Origin: Bacteroidales bacterium
GTDB lineage: Bacteria > Bacteroidota > Bacteroidia > Bacteroidales > P3
DNA length: 44,398 nt
Reading direction: 5' to 3'
Assembly: GCA_017960605.1 (NCBI GenBank)
Contig: JAGCYV010000048.1
Location: 1-44,398 of the forward strand
Under the pieces are notes generated by a model that did no database searches, was not told the DNA's origin, and was given only the letters and a program-made list of their open reading frames with translations. How positions within the stretch are numbered: the stretch's first letter is position 1; each line of letters begins with the position of its first letter. Position numbers and translations under genes: made by a program. Positions 32,036 through 39,605 of this stretch are shown in pieces.

Positions 32036-32701
32036 TTATCCTATCAGTTTTTCTATCTGCTTCTCGGAGGTTCCGGGAAGCAGTTTTTTAAACTGTTTTT
32101 TCAGCCGGCGATAGCTTTCCTCGGGGCTGTGGTCGCAGCGGCAGGCTTCGTGTCCGAAGAGGCGTTCCGGTACGTTGAGCAGCGCCCATCCCCATCCGTA
32201 GCGGTTGCCGTGCTTGTCCTGAGGATAGACGAAGTCCTCGGTGACCACCCGGCAGGCCGTCTGCAGGCGCGTCACATAGCCGTCGAATCGGCTTCGCATC
32301 TTGGCTCCGTCGAATCCGCAGGCAGCACGCAGTTCACGGGTAATCATACTTCCGTTCACCTGTAATACCGACAGGATGGCCCCTTCCACCGAATCGTCGT
32401 CGGGCAGGGGATGACGGCTGCGGCGCCAGTTGCAGAAGTCGGGCCACCACTCCATGGTGACGAAGCCTGCTTTGCCGTCGAAGAACTTGCCGTAGGCGAA
32501 GTGTCCTTCGGTGACGATAGGCCCTTTCCAATCCCACAGCGGCCAATCCCAGCTGCCGTCGTCCAACAGTTTGTAACGGCATTCGGGGGCTATCATCTCG
32601 TCGGCCGAAAAGCCGGGCACGGTGCCGGCAAGCAGCGGCAGAAAGCCCATCTGTTCGATGGCCTCCATCAGTTCGGGACAGTCGTGTATCTTTTTCTTCA
32701 T
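32036..32701 (-). CDS. AlkZ-related winged-helix-like protein
   Basis: 221 aa from ATG 32701; the longer frame runs into the promoter. I recall this family as AlkZ-related: similar to the winged-helix DNA-glycosylase-like YcaQ/AlkZ group but much shorter. Visible: GFLPLLAGTVPGFSADEM, WDWKGPIV, GKFFDGKAGFVTMEWWPDF, then helical ALLNVPERLFG and a basic C-terminus (SYRRLKKQFKKLLPG). The QxQ/QxD catalytic motif of true AlkZ is not apparent, so glycosylase activity cannot be claimed. Convergent with nadA (7-bp gap), divergent from the prolyl-tRNA editing gene. Confidence 0.6.
   Translation of the reverse strand: MKKKIHDCPELMEAIEQMGFLPLLAGTVPGFSADEMIAPECRYKLLDDGSWDWPLWDWKGPIVTEGHFAYGKFFDGKAGFVTMEWWPDFCNWRRSRHPLPDDDSVEGAILSVLQVNGSMITRELRAACGFDGAKMRSRFDGYVTRLQTACRVVTEDFVYPQDKHGNRYGWGWALLNVPERLFGHEACRCDHSPEESYRRLKKQFKKLLPGTSEKQIEKLIG
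32057..32089 (+). terminator. Rho-independent terminator of nadA inside the convergent gene
   Basis: CTGCTTC (32057-32063) pairs with GAAGCAG (32077-32083). The stem continues inward with TCGGA/TCCGG to give 12 bp (one G-T wobble) and a 3-nt loop, followed by TTTTTT (32084-32089). It acts on plus-strand transcripts but lies within the last codons of the minus-strand gene. Confidence 0.75.
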
Positions 32702-32717
32702 GGTCGGTAATCGGATT

Positions 32718-32726
32718 GCAAAAATA
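32718..32726 (-). promoter_or_regulatory. -7 box for the AlkZ-related gene
   Basis: The minus strand reads TATTTTTGC, 16 nt upstream of ATG 32701. Confidence 0.7.
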
Positions 32727-32758
32727 CACAAAAACTCCGAAGTGTGAAAAAATAAATG

Positions 32759-32767
32759 TATCTTTGC
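32759..32767 (+). promoter_or_regulatory. -7 box for the prolyl-tRNA editing gene
   Basis: TATCTTTGC, 20 nt upstream of ATG 32788. It lies inside the longer open frame starting at 32716, which is therefore not used. Confidence 0.75.
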
Positions 32768-32787
32768 ATCCCGAAAACAAGACCGCC

Positions 32788-33291
32788 ATGATAGGACAAC
32801 CCCAAGTATATGAGACTTTGGAGCGGATGCAGATACCTTTCGACTACTATGAGCATCCCGAAGCTCCCACCATCGAGATTGCCGCCCAGTTCTACCGCGG
32901 CGAGGGCACCACGCTCTGCAAAAACCTTTTCTTCCGCAACCACAAGGGCAACCGGCATTATCTGGTCATCATGGACAGCCGCTTCCCCATGGACATCCAC
33001 GACATGGAACACCGCCTGCATCAGGGCAAGCTCTCCTTCGCTAGCCCTGAGCGGATGATGCGATACCTCGGTGTGAAGCCCGGCAGCGTGTCGCTGTTTA
33101 CACTTGTAAACGACGCCAACCACGAGGTGACGCTGTTCGTCGATAGAAACCTCCTGAACGCCGAAAAAGTGAGCTTCCACCCCAACGACAACCACGCCTC
33201 GTTGGTGATAACCCGCGACGATATGTTGAAGTTCATCGAGGAAACCGGCAACCCCTACGAAATTGTTGATTTATACAATCCCAATTGTTGA
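32788..33291 (+). CDS. YbaK/ProX-type prolyl-tRNA editing protein
   Basis: 167 aa, the length of stand-alone INS-like/ProXp proteins. These trans-editing enzymes hydrolyse mischarged tRNA (for example Ala-tRNA-Pro or Cys-tRNA-Pro). Visible: N-terminal YETLERMQIPFDYYEHPEAPTIE, GTTLCKNLFFRNHKGNRHYLVIMD with the conserved Lys (CKNLFF), LSFASPERMMRYLGVKPGSVSLFTLVND, and VTLFVDRNLL, all typical of the prolyl-tRNA editing fold. The exact tRNA is not deducible. The stop codon lies inside a TGTTGATAA 9-mer (33286-33294). parS and a terminator follow. Confidence 0.9.
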   Translation: MIGQPQVYETLERMQIPFDYYEHPEAPTIEIAAQFYRGEGTTLCKNLFFRNHKGNRHYLVIMDSRFPMDIHDMEHRLHQGKLSFASPERMMRYLGVKPGSVSLFTLVNDANHEVTLFVDRNLLNAEKVSFHPNDNHASLVITRDDMLKFIEETGNPYEIVDLYNPNC

Positions 33292-33308
33292 TAACGTGGT
33301 AAAATCAA

Positions 33309-33324
33309 TGTTTCACGTGAAACA
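33309..33324. other. parS centromere-like site
   Basis: TGTTTCACGTGAAACA, a perfect 16-bp palindrome identical to the bacterial parS consensus (TGTTNCACGTGAAACA) bound by chromosomal ParB. It lies in the short intergenic region between the editing gene and the giant surface-protein gene, 15 bp after a DnaA-box-like TGTTGATAA. ParB-parS sites usually cluster near the replication origin. Confidence 0.88.
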
Positions 33325-33333
33325 AAACAGAAG

Positions 33334-33365
33334 AGGGCTGGAACAATTCCAGCCCTTCTTTTTTT
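33334..33365 (+). terminator. Terminator after the prolyl-tRNA editing gene
   Basis: GGGCTGGAA (33335-33343) pairs with TTCCAGCCC (33347-33355) around a 3-nt loop, followed by TTCTT and a T-rich tail to 33365. It also faces the 3' end of the minus-strand giant gene. Confidence 0.88.
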
Positions 33366-33387
33366 ACATCGTCTGTGGGGAGAGAAA

Positions 33388-36300
33388 TCAGTCTTTGATG
33401 ATGACCGAGGTATTGCCGGTGACCTTGGCTGCATCGCCGCCACCATATACGTTACCATTCACGTGGGCCGTGCCGCTGAGGGTCACTTGCGGGTTGCCGG
33501 TGACAATGGCCGTGTTACCCTTTCCGCCACCGAAGATATTGGTCACCTCGCCGCCCGTCATATTCACTACGGGGAAGTTGGCATTGGGACTGTAGGCAGC
33601 GGCTTCGCCGCCGCCATAGACGTTGCCGTTCACCTTGCCGCCACTCACGGTGACGGTGATCTTGCCATTCACCTCGGCTCCTTCACCGAGGGCTCCGCCG
33701 AAGAGGTTGCCGTTGATGAGGGCTTTGTTCAGCGTGACGGTGGTGCTGTTGGTGTTGTTGGTGTTGACATCGCCGAGAGCCGAGCCTCCGTAGATGTTGC
33801 CGTAAATGGTAGCGCTGTCGGTGGCATCGGCTTTCCCAAGGGTGACGGTTACATCGGAGCCCACTGAGGTGCCAGCACCGTATCCGCCACCATGTACGTT
33901 GCCGGTGTGCTCGGCATCGACACCCACCTGGCCGCCGTTGATAGTGATATTGACCGTCTGGTGTATCTTGCCGGCGTTGCCGGTGCCTTCAAAGTGACCG
34001 CCATAGATGCCTTCCTTCACCGTGCCGCCGTATTGGCGTATGTCGGTGGTCTGGGTCATCCAGGTGTTGTTGGTGGAGGTGGGGGTGCTGGCACCGCCGA
34101 ACACCTTGCCCGTCGTGCCGCCGGTGATGTAGATGTGGCTGTTCTGTGCCACGCCGATATAGCCGCCGCCATAGACACCCTGCTCCACCTGCGACTGGTC
34201 GGCCACCACGGCATAGGTCTTGTACGACGAGCCGCAGTAGTTACGGTTCGGTTGGGCTTGTGTGGCGGGGGTGCCGCGTCCGGAGGCAAAGAGGTTGCCG
34301 CCTTCGACACCGCCCACCAGGCCCCATGCATTGTTGTAAACACCATCCTTACGGTGTGACCGCAGTTCGGCGGTGCCACCGAGGTAGATATAGGTGTTGC
34401 CTTCGTTTTCTCCTGCCGCGTTATCGACGTCGGTTCCGTTGCAGGCACCGGCTATCCAGCCGTTGATCTCGCCGCCGGTGATGACCTGCTTGGTGGTGGC
34501 GTTGGTCATAGACGACGAGGCGGTGCCATAGATGGCTCCTTTCACCCATCCGCCCTTCATGCGGAAATGATAGCATACGTCGAAGCCCGCACCGGTGTTG
34601 CGGTAGCCGCCGCCGTTGATGCTGTTCAGTTCGCCGCCCTCCACCAGCACGCGGTTCACGCCGCCATAGTTGCCGCCACGGGTACGTCCACAATAGAACG
34701 ACATCAGCCTCTGCCAGCGGTAGGTGGTGTTGTTCACGCCGGCATTCAAGTTGGTGTAGGTGCGGTTGGTGCCATTGATATCGGGGGCTGAGTAGGTGCC
34801 TGCGTTGTCGGTGTTGCCGCCTATGCCCAAGCCGAAGCCGTCGGCATCGTTGGCTGCCGTCGTGGAGTAGAGGCTGTAGTCGGCCGAATAGCCGTAGTAG
34901 CCGCTCTTGATGGTGATGTCCATCCACTCGTCGCGGTTGTCGTTGCTGCCCTTGGCGGCACCGCTGCCGTTGAAAGAGACGTAGTTGATGACGCGCAGCT
35001 TGCGGTGGGAAGAGTTGTCGGCATATTGGTCGTTGCTCGTCAGCCCGTCGTTGGTGGCGCGGTCATAGTCGTTTCCGAACACTATGAGGCCGTAGTTGGC
35101 GTTGTCGGCGCTGCCGCCGCTCATCGGGTTGATAAAGTTGTAGGTGCCGCTCTCGATGCGTATCTTCACCTGTCCGGTATTTCCTAAGACTCTACGAACA
35201 TTTCCTGTGCAGCCGCGACCCACAATCAGCCAGCCGGTGTTGGCTGTGAAGTCGCTGCCGCCGGTGCCGAGGTTGATATTCTCTATCTTGAGGTCGTTGG
35301 CGCTGCCGGTGACGGTGCTCAGTCGGGCTCCTGTGGCTCCAGTGCCATCGGGATAGCATCCCATGACTGTGGCATTACGGGTCATTCCGGTGACGGTACG
35401 GTCGTTGCCGCTCACCACGATGAAGTTTGTCTCGTAGGTGCCTGCATTGGGAAGTCCATTGTCGCCAGTGACATTAGCGTTGACGGCCACTACAGTTGCC
35501 GCTGTCCAGGTGGCCTCAAAAACCACAGCGCCATTGCCGCTATTCCCGGCGGGAAGATTCACAAAGTTGATTTTCTCCTCAAGTGTCAGCACGTCGTTGT
35601 TGTTGTGCCCATTGATATATTCTCCGCCGCTGACGATTTTCCAGCCAGCGAAACCCCAGAAACCGTTGGTTCCAGTGGTATTATTAGTTCTAGGACGTTT
35701 GAGGAAAGGATTGGGGATGACCTTGTAGGCATAGTTGCCCGTGAGCCAGCGCCCTTCGTCCTGGCCCCAAGCCAACTTCTCGATGGTCTTGTAATATACA
35801 AATTCGTTTTGTGCTTCGGTAGCTGATACCGCAACAGCCGAAGCGCCAGTTACGCTGCCTCCGCGGTAAGTGATTTTCACGTTGCGTGGGTCGGGCGAGC
35901 GCAGCTGGTCGGGATAGTCGCCGTCGGGCTTGTCGCTATAGTAGGTCCAGGTGTGGTCCTCGCGGTCATCGAGTACCACTATGTTGCCGCTGACGCCTGT
36001 TGCCACATATTCGGCGGAGGCCATAGCAGAGTTGTCGTAGTCGCTCTTGGTAGCTATAGCTTTGATGATCTGTCCCTGGGAGAGTGTCAGCGTGGTGAAT
36101 GCAGGCGACGAGCCTGTGGGGTCGGCAGGATTGTCGCCGTAGGTGTAGCGTATGGTGGCGCCCTCGGTGACGCAGGTGATGGACACCACGCCAGTCTTGC
36201 TCACAGTTATTACAGGTGTCTCGCAGGAGGGCTGGCTATAGATGGCATTTGCCTGCTCGGAGCTGTTGCCGTTGCGGATGGCTATTGCCTTGACTGTGAC

Positions 36301-37218
36301 AGGGAACGTGAGGCTGGCGATATTGATGGGTCCGCTGTAAACCGTGCTCGACGACGAGGGCGTAGTGCCGTCGGTAGTGTAGTAGATGGTGGCGCCGGTG
36401 GTGGCGGTCGCCAGCGTGACGCTGTTGCCGCTGCGGGTGATGGTGGGAGCAGCCACCGTGGTGCCTTGCAGGAGGATAGTTTTAGAGACTGTCTTGGTGG
36501 TAACACCGGAAGTAACAGTGCAATTCAGCGTCATCTCTAAGTCGTTGGTGGGCAGGTGGTCAACGGTGATTCGACCTGTCGAGGCGTTCACCGAAGCATA
36601 TTCACCTCCGCCGGTCAGGCTCCAAGTATATCCTGTTGTTGCCTCTGAACTAGGTTGGGTTGTAGAGGCTGAATTGGCAGCGTTGGTGGAGTAGTATGTT
36701 CGACTATTAAACTCGTACTTGGTACATGCGTTAAAAAAAGTAGCATTGGTGTGGGAGTAATTGGTAGATGTATTGATATTGTCGTCACCTGAAATGGTAA
36801 AGTCCGAAAAACTTGCAAGTACTCCCTGTGTGCTTACCACATAAGCGGTGGCACGGTTGCCGTTATTTGACAAGCGCCAGTTATTGCCATTCAAATTAAG
36901 AAACCTGTTTTGTCCAACCTGTTTCAATTCGTTGTTTGCGTTAATTTCAAAATTGGTAGATTGTGTTGTAGAGAATGCCAAACCAGCATTGTAACGTATA
37001 TAGTTGTTGTTAGCATTTCTGAAGGTACTCCCCGACGAACCGGTATAGATGCTGGCATTAGGCACGAAGTCGGTTGTGGAAGCTGTTGTTTGGCCAAGAA
37101 ATCTGTCACCGTTCATAAACACATAATTAGTCTGTGCTTTACCCGGCAGGGTGGCGAAGATCATCATTCCCAGGGTCACACCCCAAAGAAGAAAACTTTT
37201 CAAACGATAGGTTTTCAT
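33388..37218 (-). CDS. Giant surface protein with chitobiase-type repeats and Gly-rich beta-helix
   Basis: 1276 aa. The signal peptide ends GKAQ (about residue 29). Two chitobiase C-terminal-like beta modules follow (about 265-345: TITRSGNSVTLATATTGATIYYTTDGTTP; about 345-420: ITVSKTGVVSITC, GATIRYTYGD). Then comes a long repeat region of beta-helix type with VYGGG, IFGGG and NLFGG turns up to the C-terminus. The protein stops at GNTSVIIKD, directly after a VYGGG turn, without a T9SS tail or any capping domain, so it may be C-terminally truncated. ATG 37218 is used because the -7 box is at 37254-37262. The function is probably adhesive or glycan-binding at the surface; unproven. Confidence 0.8.
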   Translation of the reverse strand: MKTYRLKSFLLWGVTLGMMIFATLPGKAQTNYVFMNGDRFLGQTTASTTDFVPNASIYTGSSGSTFRNANNNYIRYNAGLAFSTTQSTNFEINANNELKQVGQNRFLNLNGNNWRLSNNGNRATAYVVSTQGVLASFSDFTISGDDNINTSTNYSHTNATFFNACTKYEFNSRTYYSTNAANSASTTQPSSEATTGYTWSLTGGGEYASVNASTGRITVDHLPTNDLEMTLNCTVTSGVTTKTVSKTILLQGTTVAAPTITRSGNSVTLATATTGATIYYTTDGTTPSSSSTVYSGPINIASLTFPVTVKAIAIRNGNSSEQANAIYSQPSCETPVITVSKTGVVSITCVTEGATIRYTYGDNPADPTGSSPAFTTLTLSQGQIIKAIATKSDYDNSAMASAEYVATGVSGNIVVLDDREDHTWTYYSDKPDGDYPDQLRSPDPRNVKITYRGGSVTGASAVAVSATEAQNEFVYYKTIEKLAWGQDEGRWLTGNYAYKVIPNPFLKRPRTNNTTGTNGFWGFAGWKIVSGGEYINGHNNNDVLTLEEKINFVNLPAGNSGNGAVVFEATWTAATVVAVNANVTGDNGLPNAGTYETNFIVVSGNDRTVTGMTRNATVMGCYPDGTGATGARLSTVTGSANDLKIENINLGTGGSDFTANTGWLIVGRGCTGNVRRVLGNTGQVKIRIESGTYNFINPMSGGSADNANYGLIVFGNDYDRATNDGLTSNDQYADNSSHRKLRVINYVSFNGSGAAKGSNDNRDEWMDITIKSGYYGYSADYSLYSTTAANDADGFGLGIGGNTDNAGTYSAPDINGTNRTYTNLNAGVNNTTYRWQRLMSFYCGRTRGGNYGGVNRVLVEGGELNSINGGGYRNTGAGFDVCYHFRMKGGWVKGAIYGTASSSMTNATTKQVITGGEINGWIAGACNGTDVDNAAGENEGNTYIYLGGTAELRSHRKDGVYNNAWGLVGGVEGGNLFASGRGTPATQAQPNRNYCGSSYKTYAVVADQSQVEQGVYGGGYIGVAQNSHIYITGGTTGKVFGGASTPTSTNNTWMTQTTDIRQYGGTVKEGIYGGHFEGTGNAGKIHQTVNITINGGQVGVDAEHTGNVHGGGYGAGTSVGSDVTVTLGKADATDSATIYGNIYGGSALGDVNTNNTNSTTVTLNKALINGNLFGGALGEGAEVNGKITVTVSGGKVNGNVYGGGEAAAYSPNANFPVVNMTGGEVTNIFGGGKGNTAIVTGNPQVTLSGTAHVNGNVYGGGDAAKVTGNTSVIIKD

Positions 37219-37253
37219 GTATATTTTATTATAAATCATCTCTTTTAAATTTT

Positions 37254-37262
37254 GCAAAAATA
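37254..37262 (-). promoter_or_regulatory. -7 box for the giant surface protein gene
   Basis: The minus strand reads TATTTTTGC, 35 nt upstream of ATG 37218. Confidence 0.7.
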
Positions 37263-37273
37263 CGATAATTCAT

Positions 37274-37289
37274 AAAAACATGTGTTTTT
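37274..37289. promoter_or_regulatory. Palindrome between giant gene and araC-type gene
   Basis: AAAAACA-TG-TGTTTTT, perfect 7-bp arms, 12 bp upstream of the minus-strand -7 box and about 67 bp before the divergent AraC-type gene. Candidate operator; the AraC-type protein itself would be an obvious one to test. Confidence 0.3.
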
Positions 37290-37355
37290 TACGTTAAAAA
37301 GTCACTTTTTTGCGTGTAAAAGTAATTTTTTGACCGCTTTTGCGTTATCCTCAGC

Positions 37356-38228
37356 ATGAAAACAAACACCCCTTCCGAAGGCAAACTCCCTTTCGTGAAA
37401 GACCTTTCGCCCGGTGCATTGTGGATTGGTGAGGATTTTACGCTGATCGACAATTTCAGCGTGCCTGACTTTATGTTTGAACCGTTCCGTACCCACTACA
37501 CCATCGCTGTTTTTGTTTTCGAGGGGGAGTACGACGTCTCCGTCAACATGCGTCGCTATCACGTCCAGGCCCCTTGCCTGCTGCAGTTGCTGAGCGACGA
37601 GACTGTGCAGTACCACTCCACGACTGTGCAGCCCAAGGCCGTGTGCCTCGTTTTGTCGCGTCGCGCCACCGAAGGTCTTATCCCCGACCGCAACGACATG
37701 ATTGTCTTCTACCAGTCGGTGCTCGAGCATCCCATGGTGCCGTTTGTCGCCGACTATATGCCCACGGTGGAACTTTATATCGCGTCGTTGCGCGAAGTGC
37801 TCCGCCACGGCGACAACCCCAACCGTCTCGGGGCCGTACAGAATCTGACGCGTGCCTTCTTCCTCAGCATGCCGCAGCTGAAGAAAGCAGGCCATGTGCC
37901 CCAAAGCCACCGTGATGAACTGATGTTCAACTTCCTGCAGGAGTTGCGGCAGCATTTCCGTGCCGAGCGCGCCATTGCCTTCTATGCCGACCGCCTTTGC
38001 CTTTCGCCCAAGCACCTGTCGAAGGTGGTGAAGCAGGCGAGCGGGCGCACGGTGCACGACTGGATCGACGAGTATGTGACTACCGAGGCCAAGGCGCTGC
38101 TGCGCAGCACCGACATGACCGTCAGCCAGGTGGCCGACGCGCTCGGCTTCGCCTCGCAGCCCTTGTTCACCAAGTTCTTCTGCCGCGCCACCGGGCTCAA
38201 CCCCTCGAAGGTGCGCCGTCGTGAGTAG
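37356..38228 (+). CDS. AraC-family transcriptional regulator
   Basis: 290 aa. The N-terminal part (about 20-120) is a beta-rich cupin-like sensing region (FVFEGEYDVSVNMRRYHVQAPCLLQLL). The C-terminal residues about 195-288 hold the double helix-turn-helix (ADRLCLSPKHLSKVVKQASGRTVHDWIDEYVTTEAKALL, then TVSQVADALGFASQPLFTKFFCRATGLNPSKVRR). No signal peptide. The effector is unknown. It is divergent from the giant surface-protein gene, a common arrangement for a regulator and its target. A 9-unit 11-bp array follows its stop. Confidence 0.93.
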   Translation: MKTNTPSEGKLPFVKDLSPGALWIGEDFTLIDNFSVPDFMFEPFRTHYTIAVFVFEGEYDVSVNMRRYHVQAPCLLQLLSDETVQYHSTTVQPKAVCLVLSRRATEGLIPDRNDMIVFYQSVLEHPMVPFVADYMPTVELYIASLREVLRHGDNPNRLGAVQNLTRAFFLSMPQLKKAGHVPQSHRDELMFNFLQELRQHFRAERAIAFYADRLCLSPKHLSKVVKQASGRTVHDWIDEYVTTEAKALLRSTDMTVSQVADALGFASQPLFTKFFCRATGLNPSKVRRRE

Positions 38229-38248
38229 GCAATGGTCGGTTATCCACA

Positions 38249-38347
38249 CCGTCCCGCCTCCGGTTCCGCACCGTTCCACCTCCGTCCGTCAACGGAGGTG
38301 AGACGGAGTTAAGACGGAGGTGAGACGGAGGTGAGACGGAGTTGATG
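38249..38347. repeat. Nine-unit array with exact 11-bp period (4 x CCGT, 5 x CGGA)
   Basis: Units start at 38249 (CCGT), 38260 (CCGG), 38271 (CCGT), 38282 (CCGT), then CGGAG at 38293, 38304, 38315, 38326 and 38337, all in one 11-bp register. The third and fourth CGGAG units are identical (CGGAGGTGAGA). At the inversion point CACCTCCGT (38277-38285) and ACGGAGGTG (38292-38300) form a 9-bp stem with a 6-nt loop. The arrangement of four inverted then five direct units is the same as at 8523-8621. It lies between the AraC-type gene and the rluA-type promoter. Confidence 0.85.
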
Positions 38348-38400
38348 CTGAAGCAAAGGGGGGTGAAAAAAGAAAAAAAAGCCGTGTGAAGATTTTTTCG

Positions 38401-38409
38401 TAATTTTGC
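38401..38409 (+). promoter_or_regulatory. -7 box for the pseudouridine synthase gene
   Basis: TAATTTTGC matches TAnnTTTG, 7 nt before ATG 38417, so the leader would be extremely short. Confidence 0.6.
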
Positions 38410-38416
38410 ACCTGCA

Positions 38417-39286
38417 ATGAAAAAACAGGAATATACCGTTACCGAGCCTAAAGAGTTGCTCGAGTTCTTGATAGAAAAGATGCCTGACAGCAGCCGCACG
38501 CGGGTGAAGGAGCTGCTGGCGCACAATGTCTATGTCGATGGGCGCCGCACGTCGCAGTTCAACTACCCGCTGCAACGGGGTATGAAGGTTTCCATCGAGA
38601 AGGCTTCGTTCCAGGACCGCCTGCGTCCGCGCGACCTCGACATCGTCTTCGAAGACCAGCACCTGCTGGTGGTGAACAAGCACGAGGGCTTGCTGAGCTA
38701 CAGCAAGTTCCCCAACGACAAGACTGTCATCACGGTGCTCAACCAGTATCTGGCCGCCACGCACCAGAAATGCCACGCCCACATCGTGCACCGTCTCGAC
38801 CGCGACACCAGCGGCCTAATGGTGGTCAGCAAGAGCAAGGAGGTGAGCCAGAAATTCGAGGAGGACTGGAAGGGCATGGTGTTCGACCGGCGCTATGTGG
38901 CGGTGGCCTGGGGCCATATCGAGCCGAAGAGAGGCGAGGTGAAGAGTTGGTTCACCGACGGCGAGTACTGTGTGCTGTCGTCGCCCACGGACAATGGAGG
39001 CAAGCTGGCGGTGACGCACTACGAGGTGAAGCAGACCTCGCGCCGCTACTCGCTGGTGGAGCTGAAACTGGACACCGGCCGGAGAAATCAGATTCGGGTG
39101 CATATGCGCGACTTGCAGCATCCGGTGGTGCACGACCCGATGTACGGCTACAAGGAAGATGTGTCGCCCATCAATCGGCTGGCGCTGCACGCTTTCAGGC
39201 TCTGCTTCCAGCACCCGGTGACGGGCAAGAGGCTGAAGTTCGAGACCCCTGTTCCGGTCTCGTTCCAGAAATTGATGGAGCTTTAA
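38417..39286 (+). CDS. RluA-family pseudouridine synthase
   Basis: 289 aa. An N-terminal S4-like RNA-binding region (about 20-65: SRTRVKELLAHNVYVDGRRT) precedes the RluA catalytic domain. The catalytic motif is HRLDRDTSGL with Asp128; GRRNQIRVHM and HDPMYGY follow, both family signatures. It converts uridine to pseudouridine in rRNA or tRNA; which position cannot be told here. The stop overlaps the convergent MerR-like gene stop by 4 bp. Confidence 0.93.
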   Translation: MKKQEYTVTEPKELLEFLIEKMPDSSRTRVKELLAHNVYVDGRRTSQFNYPLQRGMKVSIEKASFQDRLRPRDLDIVFEDQHLLVVNKHEGLLSYSKFPNDKTVITVLNQYLAATHQKCHAHIVHRLDRDTSGLMVVSKSKEVSQKFEEDWKGMVFDRRYVAVAWGHIEPKRGEVKSWFTDGEYCVLSSPTDNGGKLAVTHYEVKQTSRRYSLVELKLDTGRRNQIRVHMRDLQHPVVHDPMYGYKEDVSPINRLALHAFRLCFQHPVTGKRLKFETPVPVSFQKLMEL

Positions 39287-39600
39287 AGGGTTTCCTTCAG
39301 ATCGACAAGGAAACGGCGGACCTCGGTGAGGCGGTTGATGACTTCCTGACGCGGGTCTTCGAGGGGGCGTGTGCGCATCTGCTCACGGGCACCCTCGAGG
39401 GTGTAGCCGCATTGGCGTGTGAGGTACTGGATGCGGCGCAGGAGGTCGATGTCGTGTTCGGTGTAGGAGCGCACTCCACGACGGTTTTTGACAGGCCTGA
39501 GGCTGTCGAATTCGCTTTCCCAGAAGCGGAGCACGGAAGGGGCCTCGCCGAGCATGGTGGCGACTTCGCCGATGCTGTAGTACAGTTTCTTGTTTTCCAT
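39283..39600 (-). CDS. MerR-family transcriptional regulator
   Basis: 105 aa. Winged-helix MerR domain: KLYYSIGEVATMLGEAPSVLRFWESEF (helix-turn-helix), then VKNRRGVRSYTEHDIDLLRRIQYL (wing). The C-terminal helix is short (EVINRLTEVRRFLVDLKETL) with no effector domain, typical of the small MerR-like proteins of Bacteroidota. The annotated ATG is 39600; a TTG at 39609 overlaps the lptD stop but is less likely. It is the second gene after lptD, 5 nt downstream. Confidence 0.9.
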   Translation of the reverse strand: MENKKLYYSIGEVATMLGEAPSVLRFWESEFDSLRPVKNRRGVRSYTEHDIDLLRRIQYLTRQCGYTLEGAREQMRTRPLEDPRQEVINRLTEVRRFLVDLKETL

Positions 39601-39605
39601 GACGG

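Noticed and set aside
38277-38300. Rho-independent terminator of the AraC-type gene
   Set aside because: A 9-bp hairpin is present but there is no T-run after it. It is better explained as the inversion point of the 11-bp array.
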